From the NCBI RefSeq assembly GCF_001613165.1, contig NZ_BDBV01000089.1:1-63311 (forward strand): a DNA stretch of 63,311 nt, written 5' to 3'. Each line of letters begins with the position of its first letter. The first letter of the stretch is position 1. Both the position numbers and the translations under genes were made by a program. Of this stretch, positions 51,004-58,657 are shown piece by piece. Under the pieces are notes generated by a model, which searched no databases, had not been told where the DNA came from, and was given only the letters and a program-made list of their open reading frames with translations. The stretch is from Nocardia mexicana NBRC 108244 (GTDB lineage Bacteria; Actinomycetota; Actinomycetes; Mycobacteriales; Mycobacteriaceae).

Positions 51004-52191
51004 ATGGAGGAGACACCGACCGTTGCTCGCCTGCGCCCGTTCGGGGCGACGATCTTTGCCGAGATGACCGAGCTCGCCGTGAAGCACGGGGCGGTCAATC
51101 TCGGACAGGGATTTCCGGATACCGACGGGCCCGCGGCCGTGCTGGAGGCGGCCCGCCGGGCCATCGCCGACGGCGTCAATCAGTACCCGCCCGGGCGCGG
51201 CATGCCGGTGCTGCGGCGGGCGATCGCGGCGGATCGGGCGCGGCGCTACGGCACCGACTACGACCCGGACAGCCAGGTGCTGGTGACCGTGGGCGCCACC
51301 GAGGCGATCGCGGCCTCGATCCTGGGGCTGGTGGAGCCGGGCGAGGAAGTGGTGCTGATCGAGCCGTACTACGACTCCTACGCCGCGGCGGTCGCCCTGG
51401 CCGGGGCAACGCGGCGGACCGCCCGGCTGGTCCCCGACGGCACCGGATTCGCCCTCGACATCGACAGTCTGCGCGCCGCCATCACACCGAAAACCCGTAT
51501 GCTGCTGCTGAATTCGCCGCACAACCCGACCGGCACCGTACTCGGCCGCGGCGACCTGCAGGCCATCGCCGAACTGGTCCGCGAACACGACCTGCTGGTG
51601 GTGACCGACGAGGTCTACGAGCACCTGACCTTCGACGGACACGAGCACATCAGCATCGCGACGCTGCCCGGCATGTTCGAGCGGACCGTCGTAATATCCA
51701 GTGCAGCAAAGACTTTCAGCGTCACCGGCTGGAAGATCGGTTGGGCGTGCGGCCCCGCCCCGCTGATCGACGGCGTACTCGCGGCCAAGCAGTTCCTCAC
51801 CTTCGTCGGCGGTGGACCCTTCCAGCCCGCCGTCGCCCACGCCCTCGAACACGAGATGCCCTGGGTGGCGACATTGCGCGATTCGCTGTCGGAGAAGCGA
51901 ATCCTGCTGTCACAGGCGCTGTCCGACGCCGGATTCGATGTGAAGCGAAGTGACGGAACCTATTTCGTTTGCGCCGACATCTCCGGTCTGACCGACCACG
52001 ACGCCCACACCTTCTGCCTCGAGCTCCCCGAGCGCCTGGGCGTCGCGGCCGTCCCCCTGAGCGTCTTCGCCGACGACAAGGATTCCTGGAACCGCATGGT
52101 GCGCTTCGCCTTCTGCAAACAGGACGACACCCTCACCGAGGCGGTCCGCCGCCTCCACACCGCCCATCCCGCACAGTCGACGACCCTCTGA
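51004..52191 (+). CDS. dapC: PLP-dependent aminotransferase, DapC-like
   Basis: 395 residues from ATG at 51004. Class I/II aminotransferase: NLGQGFPDTDGP, the substrate turn NQYPPGRGMPVLRRAI, LLLNSPHNPTGTVL, DEVYEHLTFDG, and the Schiff-base Lys in SSAAKTFSVTGWKIGWACG. Closest in pattern to M. tuberculosis Rv0858c (DapC, N-succinyldiaminopimelate aminotransferase of lysine and peptidoglycan synthesis), which also neighbours the XPB/Rpf region. Specificity cannot be read from motifs; a methionine or kynurenine aminotransferase is the alternative. Confidence 0.82.
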   Translation: MEETPTVARLRPFGATIFAEMTELAVKHGAVNLGQGFPDTDGPAAVLEAARRAIADGVNQYPPGRGMPVLRRAIAADRARRYGTDYDPDSQVLVTVGATEAIAASILGLVEPGEEVVLIEPYYDSYAAAVALAGATRRTARLVPDGTGFALDIDSLRAAITPKTRMLLLNSPHNPTGTVLGRGDLQAIAELVREHDLLVVTDEVYEHLTFDGHEHISIATLPGMFERTVVISSAAKTFSVTGWKIGWACGPAPLIDGVLAAKQFLTFVGGGPFQPAVAHALEHEMPWVATLRDSLSEKRILLSQALSDAGFDVKRSDGTYFVCADISGLTDHDAHTFCLELPERLGVAAVPLSVFADDKDSWNRMVRFAFCKQDDTLTEAVRRLHTAHPAQSTTL

Positions 52192-52202
52192 CTCGAAGGT
52201 GG

Positions 52203-52856
52203 TCAGGCAGGGGTCGGGCGGGCGCGGTCGGTGGCGAGGAGGACGGCGATCGCGCCGAGCATGGTTCCGGTGACCCAGCGCTGGGCCCGCATCCAAAGCG
52301 GGCGGCCGCCGAGGAAGGCCGCGATGGCGCCGGAGCCGAGCACGATCAATCCGTTCACCAGCAGCGCGACCGTGATCTGCACCGCGCCCAGCGACAGGCT
52401 CTGCAGCCAGACCTGCCCGCGCGCGGGCACCACGAACTGTGGAATCAGCGCCATGTACATGATCGCGATCTTCGGATTGAGCAGATTGGTGACCAGCCCC
52501 ATGGTGAACAGCCGCCTGGCGGGATCGGCGGGGAGTTCGGACGGCGTGAAGGCCGAGATCCCGCCGGGCCGCAGCGTTTTCCACGCCAGCCAGCCGAGAT
52601 AGGCCGCACCGGCGAGCTTCACCGTCAGATACAGGCCCGGCACCACCGCGAAGATCGCCGTGATCCCCACCGCGATCGCCACCAGGTAGACCAGGAACCC
52701 GACCGCGACCCCGGCCAGCGAGACGAATCCGGCGCGGCGCCCCTGGGAAACCGTCCGCGACACCAGGTACACCATGTTCGGGCCGGGCGTGAGCACCAGC
52801 CCGAGCGCGGCCGCCGCCACGCCTGCCACCGCGGTCATCTCGATCATGACGCCCAT
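52203..52856 (-). CDS. LysE/RhtB-family exporter
   Basis: 217 residues, six TM helices. Signature LGLVLTPGPNMVYLVSRTVS, then GVAVGFLVYLVAIAVGITAI and the VTNLLNPKIAIMYMALIPQF block. A second member of the family in this window (see 38974-39615). Convergent with the dapC-like gene by 11 bases. Starts at ATG 52856, or at an internal ATG four codons on. Exports an amino acid or homoserine lactone-like compound; substrate unknown. Confidence 0.88.
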   Translation of the reverse strand: MGVMIEMTAVAGVAAAALGLVLTPGPNMVYLVSRTVSQGRRAGFVSLAGVAVGFLVYLVAIAVGITAIFAVVPGLYLTVKLAGAAYLGWLAWKTLRPGGISAFTPSELPADPARRLFTMGLVTNLLNPKIAIMYMALIPQFVVPARGQVWLQSLSLGAVQITVALLVNGLIVLGSGAIAAFLGGRPLWMRAQRWVTGTMLGAIAVLLATDRARPTPA

Positions 52857-52932
52857 GCTGCTACGCCCCGTCCGCGACTGTCACGAGCCAGTTCGCAACC
52901 GGTGGACCGCTGACCCCGGTCACCGAACCCAC

Positions 52933-53000
52933 GCACCCCGTGCGTGTTCCCGCACCCGCTACAGGGTCGTGCAAGCGGTGCGGGAACACGCACGGGGTGC
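52933..53000. repeat. Long near-perfect inverted repeat
   Basis: Arms of about 27 bases (GCACCCCGTGCGTGTTCCCG+CACC on the left; the complement at 52977-53000) with one extra C on the left, around a 14-base loop. It lies between the start of the LysE gene and the end of the DAHP synthase gene, both on the minus strand. It is far longer than a normal terminator stem and may be a small mobile palindromic element used as a terminator. Confidence 0.75.
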
Positions 53001-53028
53001 GAGAAGGGTGGGGCGCTAGCGATTTGCG

Positions 53029-54132
53029 TCAGCCGCGGCGGGTGGTGATGGCGTCGGCGAGGCGGTCGAGTTGGGTGGCGGTGGTGTCCCAGTCGAGGCA
53101 GGCGTCGGTGATGGACCGGCCGTAGGCCAGGTCGGCGGCGCGGCCGAGGGTGAGGTCCTGCCGACCGGCGGCGAGGAAGCTCTCCATCATGAGCCCGACG
53201 ACGCTGCGGTCCCCGGCGGCGAGCCGCTCGGAGATATCGGTGACGACGTCGACCTGCTTGGTGTGGTCCTTGTTGCTGTTGCCGTGGCTCGCGTCCACCA
53301 CGACCCGCTGCGGCAGCGACGCCTTCTCGAGGCGGATGCACGCCTCGGCCACCGAGGCCGCGTCGTAGTTGGGGCCGGTGCTGCCGCCGCGCAGGATCAC
53401 GTGGCAGTCCGGGTTGCCGACGGTGCGGATCAGCGCGGAACGCCCGTCCAGGCCGGTGCCCGGGAAGACGTGGCTGGCCGCGGCGGCGCGCACGCCGTCG
53501 ACGGCCACCTGCACATCGCCGTCGGTGCCGTTCTTGATGCCGACCGGCATCGACAGCGCGCTGGCCAGCTGCCGATGCACCTGGCTGGCGGCGGTGCGGG
53601 CACCGATCGCACCGTAGGAGACCAGGTCGGCGATGTACTGCGGGGTGATCGGATCGAGGAATTCGCACGCCACCGGCAGGCCCAGCGCGGTGATGTCCAC
53701 CAGCAGCCGACGCCCGAGGCCGAGACCCGTGTTGATGTCGAAGGTTCCGTCCAGATGCGGATCGTTGATCAAGCCCTTCCACCCGAGCGTGGTGCGCGGC
53801 TTCTCGAAGTACACCCGCATCACCACGTGCAGCCGATCCGACACCTCGGCGGCCTTGGCGGCCAGTCGCCGTGCGTAGTCCATCGCGGCCTCGGGATCGT
53901 GCACCGAGCACGGCCCGACGATCACCATCAGGCGGTCGTCGGTGCCGTTCAGCACGTCGACGGTGGCCTTGCGGCCGGCGCGCACGGTCTCGGCGAGCGC
54001 CTCGTCGATCGGGTGGTCACGCCGCACGTCGGCGGGCGACAGCAGCGGGCTGATGCTCAGGGTGCGCTGATCGTCGAGATCCGCGACGGTCCCGGGTTTC
54101 GAGGGCGCATCGGCATCGGCTGCGTGTGTCAT
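53029..54132 (-). CDS. aroG: DAHP synthase, class I (AroG/AroF type)
   Basis: 367 residues. First enzyme of the shikimate pathway: phosphoenolpyruvate plus erythrose-4-phosphate to DAHP. Signatures: LMVIVGPCSVHDPEAAMDYA, RVYFEKPRTTLGWKGLINDP, GLGLGRRLLVDITALGLPVA, CHVILRGGSTGPNYD, and DASHGNSNKDHTKQ with the metal-binding residues. It is the E. coli-like class I form, distinct from the class II enzyme usual in actinobacteria, so the cell may have both. Start at ATG 54132 behind GGAA. It is preceded by an aromatic leader peptide and hairpins, implying attenuation by Phe/Tyr/Trp supply. Confidence 0.92.
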   Translation of the reverse strand: MTHAADADAPSKPGTVADLDDQRTLSISPLLSPADVRRDHPIDEALAETVRAGRKATVDVLNGTDDRLMVIVGPCSVHDPEAAMDYARRLAAKAAEVSDRLHVVMRVYFEKPRTTLGWKGLINDPHLDGTFDINTGLGLGRRLLVDITALGLPVACEFLDPITPQYIADLVSYGAIGARTAASQVHRQLASALSMPVGIKNGTDGDVQVAVDGVRAAAASHVFPGTGLDGRSALIRTVGNPDCHVILRGGSTGPNYDAASVAEACIRLEKASLPQRVVVDASHGNSNKDHTKQVDVVTDISERLAAGDRSVVGLMMESFLAAGRQDLTLGRAADLAYGRSITDACLDWDTTATQLDRLADAITTRRG

Positions 54133-54157
54133 CGTGGGTTCCTTTTCTCAGGTCGAC

Positions 54158-54212
54158 CCACCGAGAGAAGTTCCCGTCGAGCCGACTTGGTCGTCCGGCT
54201 CGGGGTGGGAGA
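54158..54212 (-). promoter_or_regulatory. Attenuator hairpin region before DAHP synthase
   Basis: Between the leader-peptide stop and the aroG start two overlapping foldings are possible on the minus strand. One is CGAGCCG/CGGCTCG (54178-54202). The other pairs CCCACCCCGAG with CTCGGTGGG. Mutually exclusive stems after an aromatic leader peptide are the layout of a transcription or translation attenuator. Confidence 0.55.
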
Positions 54213-54215
54213 AGG

Positions 54216-54281
54216 TCAGCGCGGTTCACCGACCGGCCCACCCGGGGCCGGCTTCGTAAACCAGAAATACGCGCGCTGCAC
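54216..54281 (-). CDS. Aromatic leader peptide (YFWF) of the DAHP synthase gene
   Basis: A 21-residue ORF from GTG: residues 5-8 are Tyr-Phe-Trp-Phe in a row, then TKPAPGGPVGEPR. It ends 83 bases before aroG on the same strand. There is no Shine-Dalgarno, but a TACAGT -10 element lies 7 bases before GTG, so the message is probably leaderless. Corynebacterium aroF is preceded by a comparable Phe-Tyr-Phe leader peptide (aroR). Here all three aromatic amino acids are sensed in one run. Ribosome stalling when charged tRNAs are scarce would relieve attenuation. Confidence 0.75.
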   Translation of the reverse strand: MQRAYFWFTKPAPGGPVGEPR

Positions 54282-54288
54282 GATCGCG

Positions 54289-54318
54289 ACTGTACCAGCC
54301 GATGTCGCGGGCCTGAAC
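54289..54318 (-). promoter_or_regulatory. Promoter of the aroG leader transcript
   Basis: Minus-strand -10 TACAGT (54289-54294), 7 bases before the leader GTG. A poor -35 candidate TTCAGG lies about 17-18 bases upstream. The spacing fits a leaderless start. Confidence 0.45.
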
Positions 54319-54421
54319 AGATGCCCGACCGCCCGTGAGGACCGCCACATCCGGTACCGACAGCATGCGAGCCCGGCTCGGATCGAGAGATCCTGCGCCG
54401 GGCTCGAATTCGCCTGGGCTC

Positions 54422-54895
54422 CTATCCGAACATCCCCGGCTCGTAGCTGCCCGCCGGCATACGCGAGATCACGTTCAGCCGGTTGTAGGCGTTGATCAGC
54501 GCGATCAGGGAGATCAGCGCGGCGATCTGATCGTCGTCGTAGTGCTTGCGCACCAGCTCCCAGGTCTCGTCGCCGACGCCGTGGTGAGCGTCGGCGAGGC
54601 GGGTGCCCTCCTCGGTGAGCGCGAGCGCGGCCCGCTCCGCGTCGGTGAACACGGTGGCCTCGCGCCAAGCGGCGACCAGGTTGAGCCGCACCTGGGTCTC
54701 GCCCGCGGCCAGCGCGTCCTTGGAGTGCATATCGGTGCAGAATCCGCAGCCGTTGATCTGGCTGGCGCGCAGCTTCACCAGTTCCTGGGTGGCGGGCGGC
54801 AGGGTCGACTGGTCGACCACCAGTCCGACATTGCCGACTCGCTTGACGACCTTCGCGCCGATCTCGTTGGCGTACAGGTTGAATCGGGGTTCCAT
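54422..54895 (-). CDS. Carboxymuconolactone decarboxylase/AhpD-like protein
   Basis: 157 residues from ATG. The AhpD-like redox site is INGCGFCTDMHSKDA with Cys-x2-Cys and the following His. Flanking helices match the family (PPATQELVKLRASQ, TETQ-like RLNLVAAWREATVFTDAERA, ALISLIALINAYNRLNVISR). Members act as peroxidase partners or alkylhydroperoxidase-like enzymes and are typical targets of ECF41/SigJ sigma factors. Stands between the aroG leader and an SDR gene on the same strand. Confidence 0.88.
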   Translation of the reverse strand: MEPRFNLYANEIGAKVVKRVGNVGLVVDQSTLPPATQELVKLRASQINGCGFCTDMHSKDALAAGETQVRLNLVAAWREATVFTDAERAALALTEEGTRLADAHHGVGDETWELVRKHYDDDQIAALISLIALINAYNRLNVISRMPAGSYEPGMFG

Positions 54896-55011
54896 CGCAG
54901 TCTCCTGACCTCGGGCCGCGGGGCGCGGCGTCCGTATGTAAAGGCGACGGCATGGCGCCCCGAGCTGTGACAGAGACGGAATGTGACGTGCGTCACATGC
55001 GACAGGTAAGC

Positions 55012-55893
55012 TCAGCGACGGGAGAAAGGATAGGTGACCTTGGTCAGCTGTTCGGACAGCTCCCACAGTCGCCGCGCGGTGACTTCGTCGCGGGAGGCCG
55101 ACGACGATCCGCTGCGACCCGGGTATCCACGCAGTCCGCGCATGCCGGTGGGGCCGTAGAACGCGCCCGGCTCGATCTCGGCGGTGGCGGCGAACAGCGT
55201 TGGCAGCGCGCCCATCTCGGCGCTCTGAGCGAGCACCCGATTGCCCACCGCCATGATCCGGTCCAGGAACGATTCGGTGTGCGACTGCAATTCCGTTGCG
55301 GCGTAACCGGGATGGGCCGCCACCGACACCTTGGTCGAACCGGCCGCGGTGAGCCGCCGCTGCAGTTCGTAGGCGAACATCAGATTCGCCAGCTTCGACT
55401 GGCCGTACGCCTGCCAGCGTTCGTACCGGCGACGCTCCCAGTTCAGGTCGTTCAGATCGATCTTTCCGATCACGTGCGCGCCGCTGGAGACCGTGACGAT
55501 CCGGTCGGCGACCTTGTCCAGCAGCAGGCCGGTCAGCGCGAAATGCCCGAGATGGTTTGTGCCGATCTGCATTTCGAAGCCCTCGGCGGTGCGGCGCAGG
55601 GGCACCGCCATCACACCGGCGTTGTTGATCAGCACGTCGGCGCGCTCGACCGACTCGGCGAATTGCCGGACCGACGCCAGATCGGCCAGGTCCAGGCGGC
55701 GCACCTGCGCCCGCTCGCCGATCGAGTTCGCCACCGCGCGGGCCTTCACCTCGTCGCGGCAGGCCATGATCACCTGCGCACCGGCCGCGGTCAGCGCCCG
55801 CGTGGTCACCGCACCGAGCCCACTGTTGGCGCCGGTGACGATGAACGTGCGACCGCTCTGATCGGGGATGTCCGAAGTGTCCCAACCTGTCAC
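55012..55893 (-). CDS. Short-chain dehydrogenase/reductase
   Basis: 293 residues from GTG at 55893. Classical/retinol-dehydrogenase-like SDR: cofactor motif TGANSGLG, NNAGVMAVP, catalytic Ser in IVTVSSGAH, and YGQSKLANLMFAYEL with Tyr and Lys of the YxxxK motif. The Arg in MACRDEVKA favours NADP(H). Cytosolic oxidoreductase of unknown substrate. Upstream in-frame extension is rejected because it is Arg-rich. It lies 116 bases upstream of the AhpD-like gene and could be co-transcribed. Confidence 0.9.
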   Translation of the reverse strand: MTGWDTSDIPDQSGRTFIVTGANSGLGAVTTRALTAAGAQVIMACRDEVKARAVANSIGERAQVRRLDLADLASVRQFAESVERADVLINNAGVMAVPLRRTAEGFEMQIGTNHLGHFALTGLLLDKVADRIVTVSSGAHVIGKIDLNDLNWERRRYERWQAYGQSKLANLMFAYELQRRLTAAGSTKVSVAAHPGYAATELQSHTESFLDRIMAVGNRVLAQSAEMGALPTLFAATAEIEPGAFYGPTGMRGLRGYPGRSGSSSASRDEVTARRLWELSEQLTKVTYPFSRR

Positions 55894-56059
55894 GAGGACG
55901 AGTCTAGAGCGGTGACGGCCCGCCGTCTCCCGCCCCGGCACACGCAACCGTTCGGCAGGAATTAGCCGCCGATTCGCCTCGGTCACGAGACGTCCCGAAA
56001 ACGGCGTGTCCGGGCTCGAATGAACGCTTCGTACCACCGGCGACGGTACGGTCCGCGGT

Positions 56060-56224
56060 ATGGACACGATCATCTTCGCGGGTTTGCTCGCGGTGGTGGT
56101 GATGCTCTACCGGCAGCGGTCGCGCCGCTTGGTGCTGGCCGGGTGGTGGATCGCGCTCGTCCTCACCCTCATCCTGCTGCGGCACCACATCACCAGCTCC
56201 CTCGGACTGGGGCTCACCTGGTGA
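56060..56224 (+). CDS. DUF5993-type small membrane protein
   Basis: 54 residues, two hydrophobic helices (DTIIFAGLLAVVVMLY and LVLAGWWIALVLTLILL) followed by RHHITSSLGLGLTW. Its stop overlaps the GTG start of dsbB (GTGA), so the two are translated together. The pattern (TIIF-LL start, ALVLTLILLRHHIT) is that of DUF5993, which recurs beside DsbB-family genes. Possible small partner of the disulfide oxidoreductase. Confidence 0.75.
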   Translation: MDTIIFAGLLAVVVMLYRQRSRRLVLAGWWIALVLTLILLRHHITSSLGLGLTW

Positions 56225-56862
56225 CCGCCACGACCGACGACACGACACCGGCCGCCGCCGGGCGCAGGGCCTGGCTCGGACAGCTGCAGTACTGGCTCGC
56301 GGTCATCTTCGTCGTGGGCTGGACCGGCGTTGTCTGCGGCGGCCTCGGCACCCAGTTCATCGGCTGGGAGTACCCGTGCCCGCTGTGCATGATCCAGCGG
56401 ATGTTCATGCTGCTGGCCGCGCTCGGCGGCGCCTACATCGTGCGCCGGGGCATGACCGGCGCCATTCACGCCCGCGACTACATGACGGGCTGGGGCCTGT
56501 CGATAGTCGCCTGCGTGGGCGGCGGATTCACGTCCTGGCGGCAGACGATGCTGCACATCCTGCCCGGCGATCCCGGATACGGCGGCCCGGTGCTGGGCCT
56601 GCACCTGTACGTGTGGGCGTGGATTCTGTTCGTCGCCGCCATCGCGACCGCCGGTGTGCTGCTGTGCTTTTCCGACGAGACCGCCGCCCACACCATCCCG
56701 GACCGCCCGCACCGGCTGATCGGCGCGATCGCGATCTGGTTCCTGGCCGTCGTCATCGCGATCAACCTGGTCGCCGTCTTCCTGGAAGAGGGCTTCCACT
56801 GGTTCCTGCCCGACGATCCGGAGCGGTACCAGTTCTTCTACGACCTGCACATTCTGAGCTGA
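56221..56862 (+). CDS. DsbB-family disulfide bond formation protein
   Basis: 213 residues from GTG. Four main TM helices plus a fifth C-terminal one. The redox pair is in WEYPCPLCMIQRMFMLLAAL, matching the DsbB/VKOR-like CPLC motif at the membrane face. The second periplasmic Cys pair of E. coli DsbB is not present in the expected loop; remaining Cys lie inside helices. Oxidises a thioredoxin-like partner by passing electrons to quinone (family knowledge). Coupled to the DUF5993 gene. Confidence 0.85.
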   Translation: MTATTDDTTPAAAGRRAWLGQLQYWLAVIFVVGWTGVVCGGLGTQFIGWEYPCPLCMIQRMFMLLAALGGAYIVRRGMTGAIHARDYMTGWGLSIVACVGGGFTSWRQTMLHILPGDPGYGGPVLGLHLYVWAWILFVAAIATAGVLLCFSDETAAHTIPDRPHRLIGAIAIWFLAVVIAINLVAVFLEEGFHWFLPDDPERYQFFYDLHILS

Positions 56863-56885
56863 CCGGCAACAGCCTCACACCGTAA

Positions 56886-56906
56886 TATAGGGTTGCCTAA
56901 CCTATA
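56886..56906. promoter_or_regulatory. IdeR/DmdR iron box before mbtA
   Basis: TATAGGGTTGCCTAACCTATA, close to the IdeR consensus TTAGGTTAGGCTAACCTAA. It ends 42 bases before the mbtA start, where iron-loaded IdeR would block transcription. Confidence 0.85.
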
Positions 56907-56948
56907 TAACAGCGACCCGAGTACCACCGTGAGCGTGAGGCAGCACCG

Positions 56949-58562
56949 ATGACAGCGACACCCACCAGGAATCACCGCGACGGCTTCGTGCCCATGCCGG
57001 ACGAGTTCGCCGAGACCTATCGCGCCGCCGGGTACTGGACGGGACAGCCGCTGGGAGAACTGCTGCGCGCGGCGGCGCGGCAGTGGCCCGAACGCCCGGC
57101 GCTGCACATCGGCGGCGGCACCCGCACCTACGCGGAACTGGACGCCGAGGCGGATCGCATGGCGTACGGCTTTGCGGCGCTGGGCATCACGCCCGGCGAC
57201 CGGGTGGTGGTACAACTGCCGAACGTGCCCGAATTCGTCCCCGTGTTGTTCGGGCTGCTGCGCGCCGGTGCCATCGCGGTGCTGACGCTGCCCGCGCACC
57301 GCCGCGCCGAGATCGAGCATCTCACCGAATTGTCCGGTGCCGTGGCGTATATCGTCGCCGACCAGGCGGGCGACTTCGACTATCGCGCGCTGGCGGCCAC
57401 GGTCGCCGAACAGGTGCCGACCCTGCGGCACGTGCTGGTACTGGGCGAGGCCGGACCCTTCACCGACCTGAATTCGATTCCCCGCGACCACGGTTCGCTG
57501 CCCGAACCGGATCCGAGCGATATCGCCCTGATGCTGGTGTCCGGCGGCACCACCGGCCTGCCCAAGCTGATCGCCCGCACCCACGACGACTACGCCTACA
57601 ACGCCCGCGCCTCCGCCGAGGTCTGCGCGCTGGGTCCCGACGACGTGTACCTGGCGAGCCTGCCTGCGGCGCACAACTTTCCGCTGGCGTGCCCCGGCAT
57701 CCTGGGCGTCATCGCGACCGGCGGATCGATCGCCTTCACCGCCGATCCGAGCCCGGAGACCGCCTTCGCCGCCATCGAACACCACCGGGTGACAGTGACC
57801 GCCGTGGTGCCGCCGCTGGCGCAACTGTGGTGCGCCGCAACCGAATGGGAGTCCGCCGACCTGTCCTCGCTGCGGCTGCTGCAGGTCGGCGGGGCGCGGC
57901 TGGCGGAGGTCAACGCCCGCGACGTGGAACCCGCCCTGGGCGTGCGGTTGCAGCAGGTGTTCGGCATGGCCGAGGGCCTGCTCAACTACACCCGCCTCGA
58001 CGACGGCATCGACCTGGTCTGCACCAGCCAGGGCCGTCCACTCTCCCCCGCCGACGAGGTCCGCGTGGTCGACGGCGACGGCAACGACGTGCCCGAGGGC
58101 GAGGAGGGCGAACTGCTCACCCGCGGCCCCTACACCATCCGCGGCTATTACCGTGCGCCGGAACATAATTCCCGCGCCTTCACCCCCGACGGCTACTACC
58201 GCAGCGGTGATCTGGTGCGACGGCTGCCCAGCGGGCACCTGGTCGTCTCCGGCCGGATCAAGGACGTGATCAATCGCGGCGGCGAGAACGTCTCCTGCGA
58301 CGAACTCGAGGAGCACCTGCTCGCCCACCCGGCCGTCCGCCACGCCGCCGCGGTCGGCCTGCCCGATCCCGTGCTCGGCGAAAAGGTCTGCGCCATCCTC
58401 GTCGTGGACGGCGATCTGCCCACCCTCGCCGAGATCAAGCAGTTCCTCACCGACCGCGGCCTGGCCACCTACAAGCTCCCCGACGTACTGCGCCAGGCCG
58501 ACACCCTCCCCGTCACGGCCGTCGGCAAGATCGACAAGAAGGCCCTCCGCGCCCAGGGCTGA
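56949..58562 (+). CDS. mbtA: Salicyl/2,3-dihydroxybenzoyl-AMP ligase (MbtA/DhbE-like)
   Basis: 537 residues. Adenylate-forming enzyme of siderophore assembly, activating an aryl acid for transfer to a carrier protein. Core motifs: LMLVSGGTTGLPKLIARTHD (P-loop A3), GMAEGLLNYTR (A5-like), YRSGDLVRRL (A7), GRIKDVINRGGENVSCDELE (A8), and the final catalytic Lys in AVGKIDKKALR (A10). An iron box lies upstream. Convergent with mbtI, whose product salicylate is its likely substrate: together they start a nocobactin/mycobactin-type siderophore. The NRPS/PKS genes are not in the window. Confidence 0.92.
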   Translation: MTATPTRNHRDGFVPMPDEFAETYRAAGYWTGQPLGELLRAAARQWPERPALHIGGGTRTYAELDAEADRMAYGFAALGITPGDRVVVQLPNVPEFVPVLFGLLRAGAIAVLTLPAHRRAEIEHLTELSGAVAYIVADQAGDFDYRALAATVAEQVPTLRHVLVLGEAGPFTDLNSIPRDHGSLPEPDPSDIALMLVSGGTTGLPKLIARTHDDYAYNARASAEVCALGPDDVYLASLPAAHNFPLACPGILGVIATGGSIAFTADPSPETAFAAIEHHRVTVTAVVPPLAQLWCAATEWESADLSSLRLLQVGGARLAEVNARDVEPALGVRLQQVFGMAEGLLNYTRLDDGIDLVCTSQGRPLSPADEVRVVDGDGNDVPEGEEGELLTRGPYTIRGYYRAPEHNSRAFTPDGYYRSGDLVRRLPSGHLVVSGRIKDVINRGGENVSCDELEEHLLAHPAVRHAAAVGLPDPVLGEKVCAILVVDGDLPTLAEIKQFLTDRGLATYKLPDVLRQADTLPVTAVGKIDKKALRAQG

Positions 58563-58614
58563 ACGACCCGGCTGAGCGACCCCTTGGCCCTCGCCCCCGG
58601 TTGAGCGACCCGAT

Positions 58615-58646
58615 GGCCCTCGTCCCCGGCTCCAGGGACGAGGGCC
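58615..58646. terminator. Bidirectional terminator between mbtA and mbtI
   Basis: Perfect 12-bp inverted repeat GGCCCTCGTCCC / GGGACGAGGGCC with an 8-base loop, between convergent stops. The region also holds two direct copies of a roughly 30-base unit (GAGCGACCC..GGCCCTCG..CCCCGG), the second forming the hairpin arm. Confidence 0.85.
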
Positions 58647-58657
58647 ACCCGACGAGG

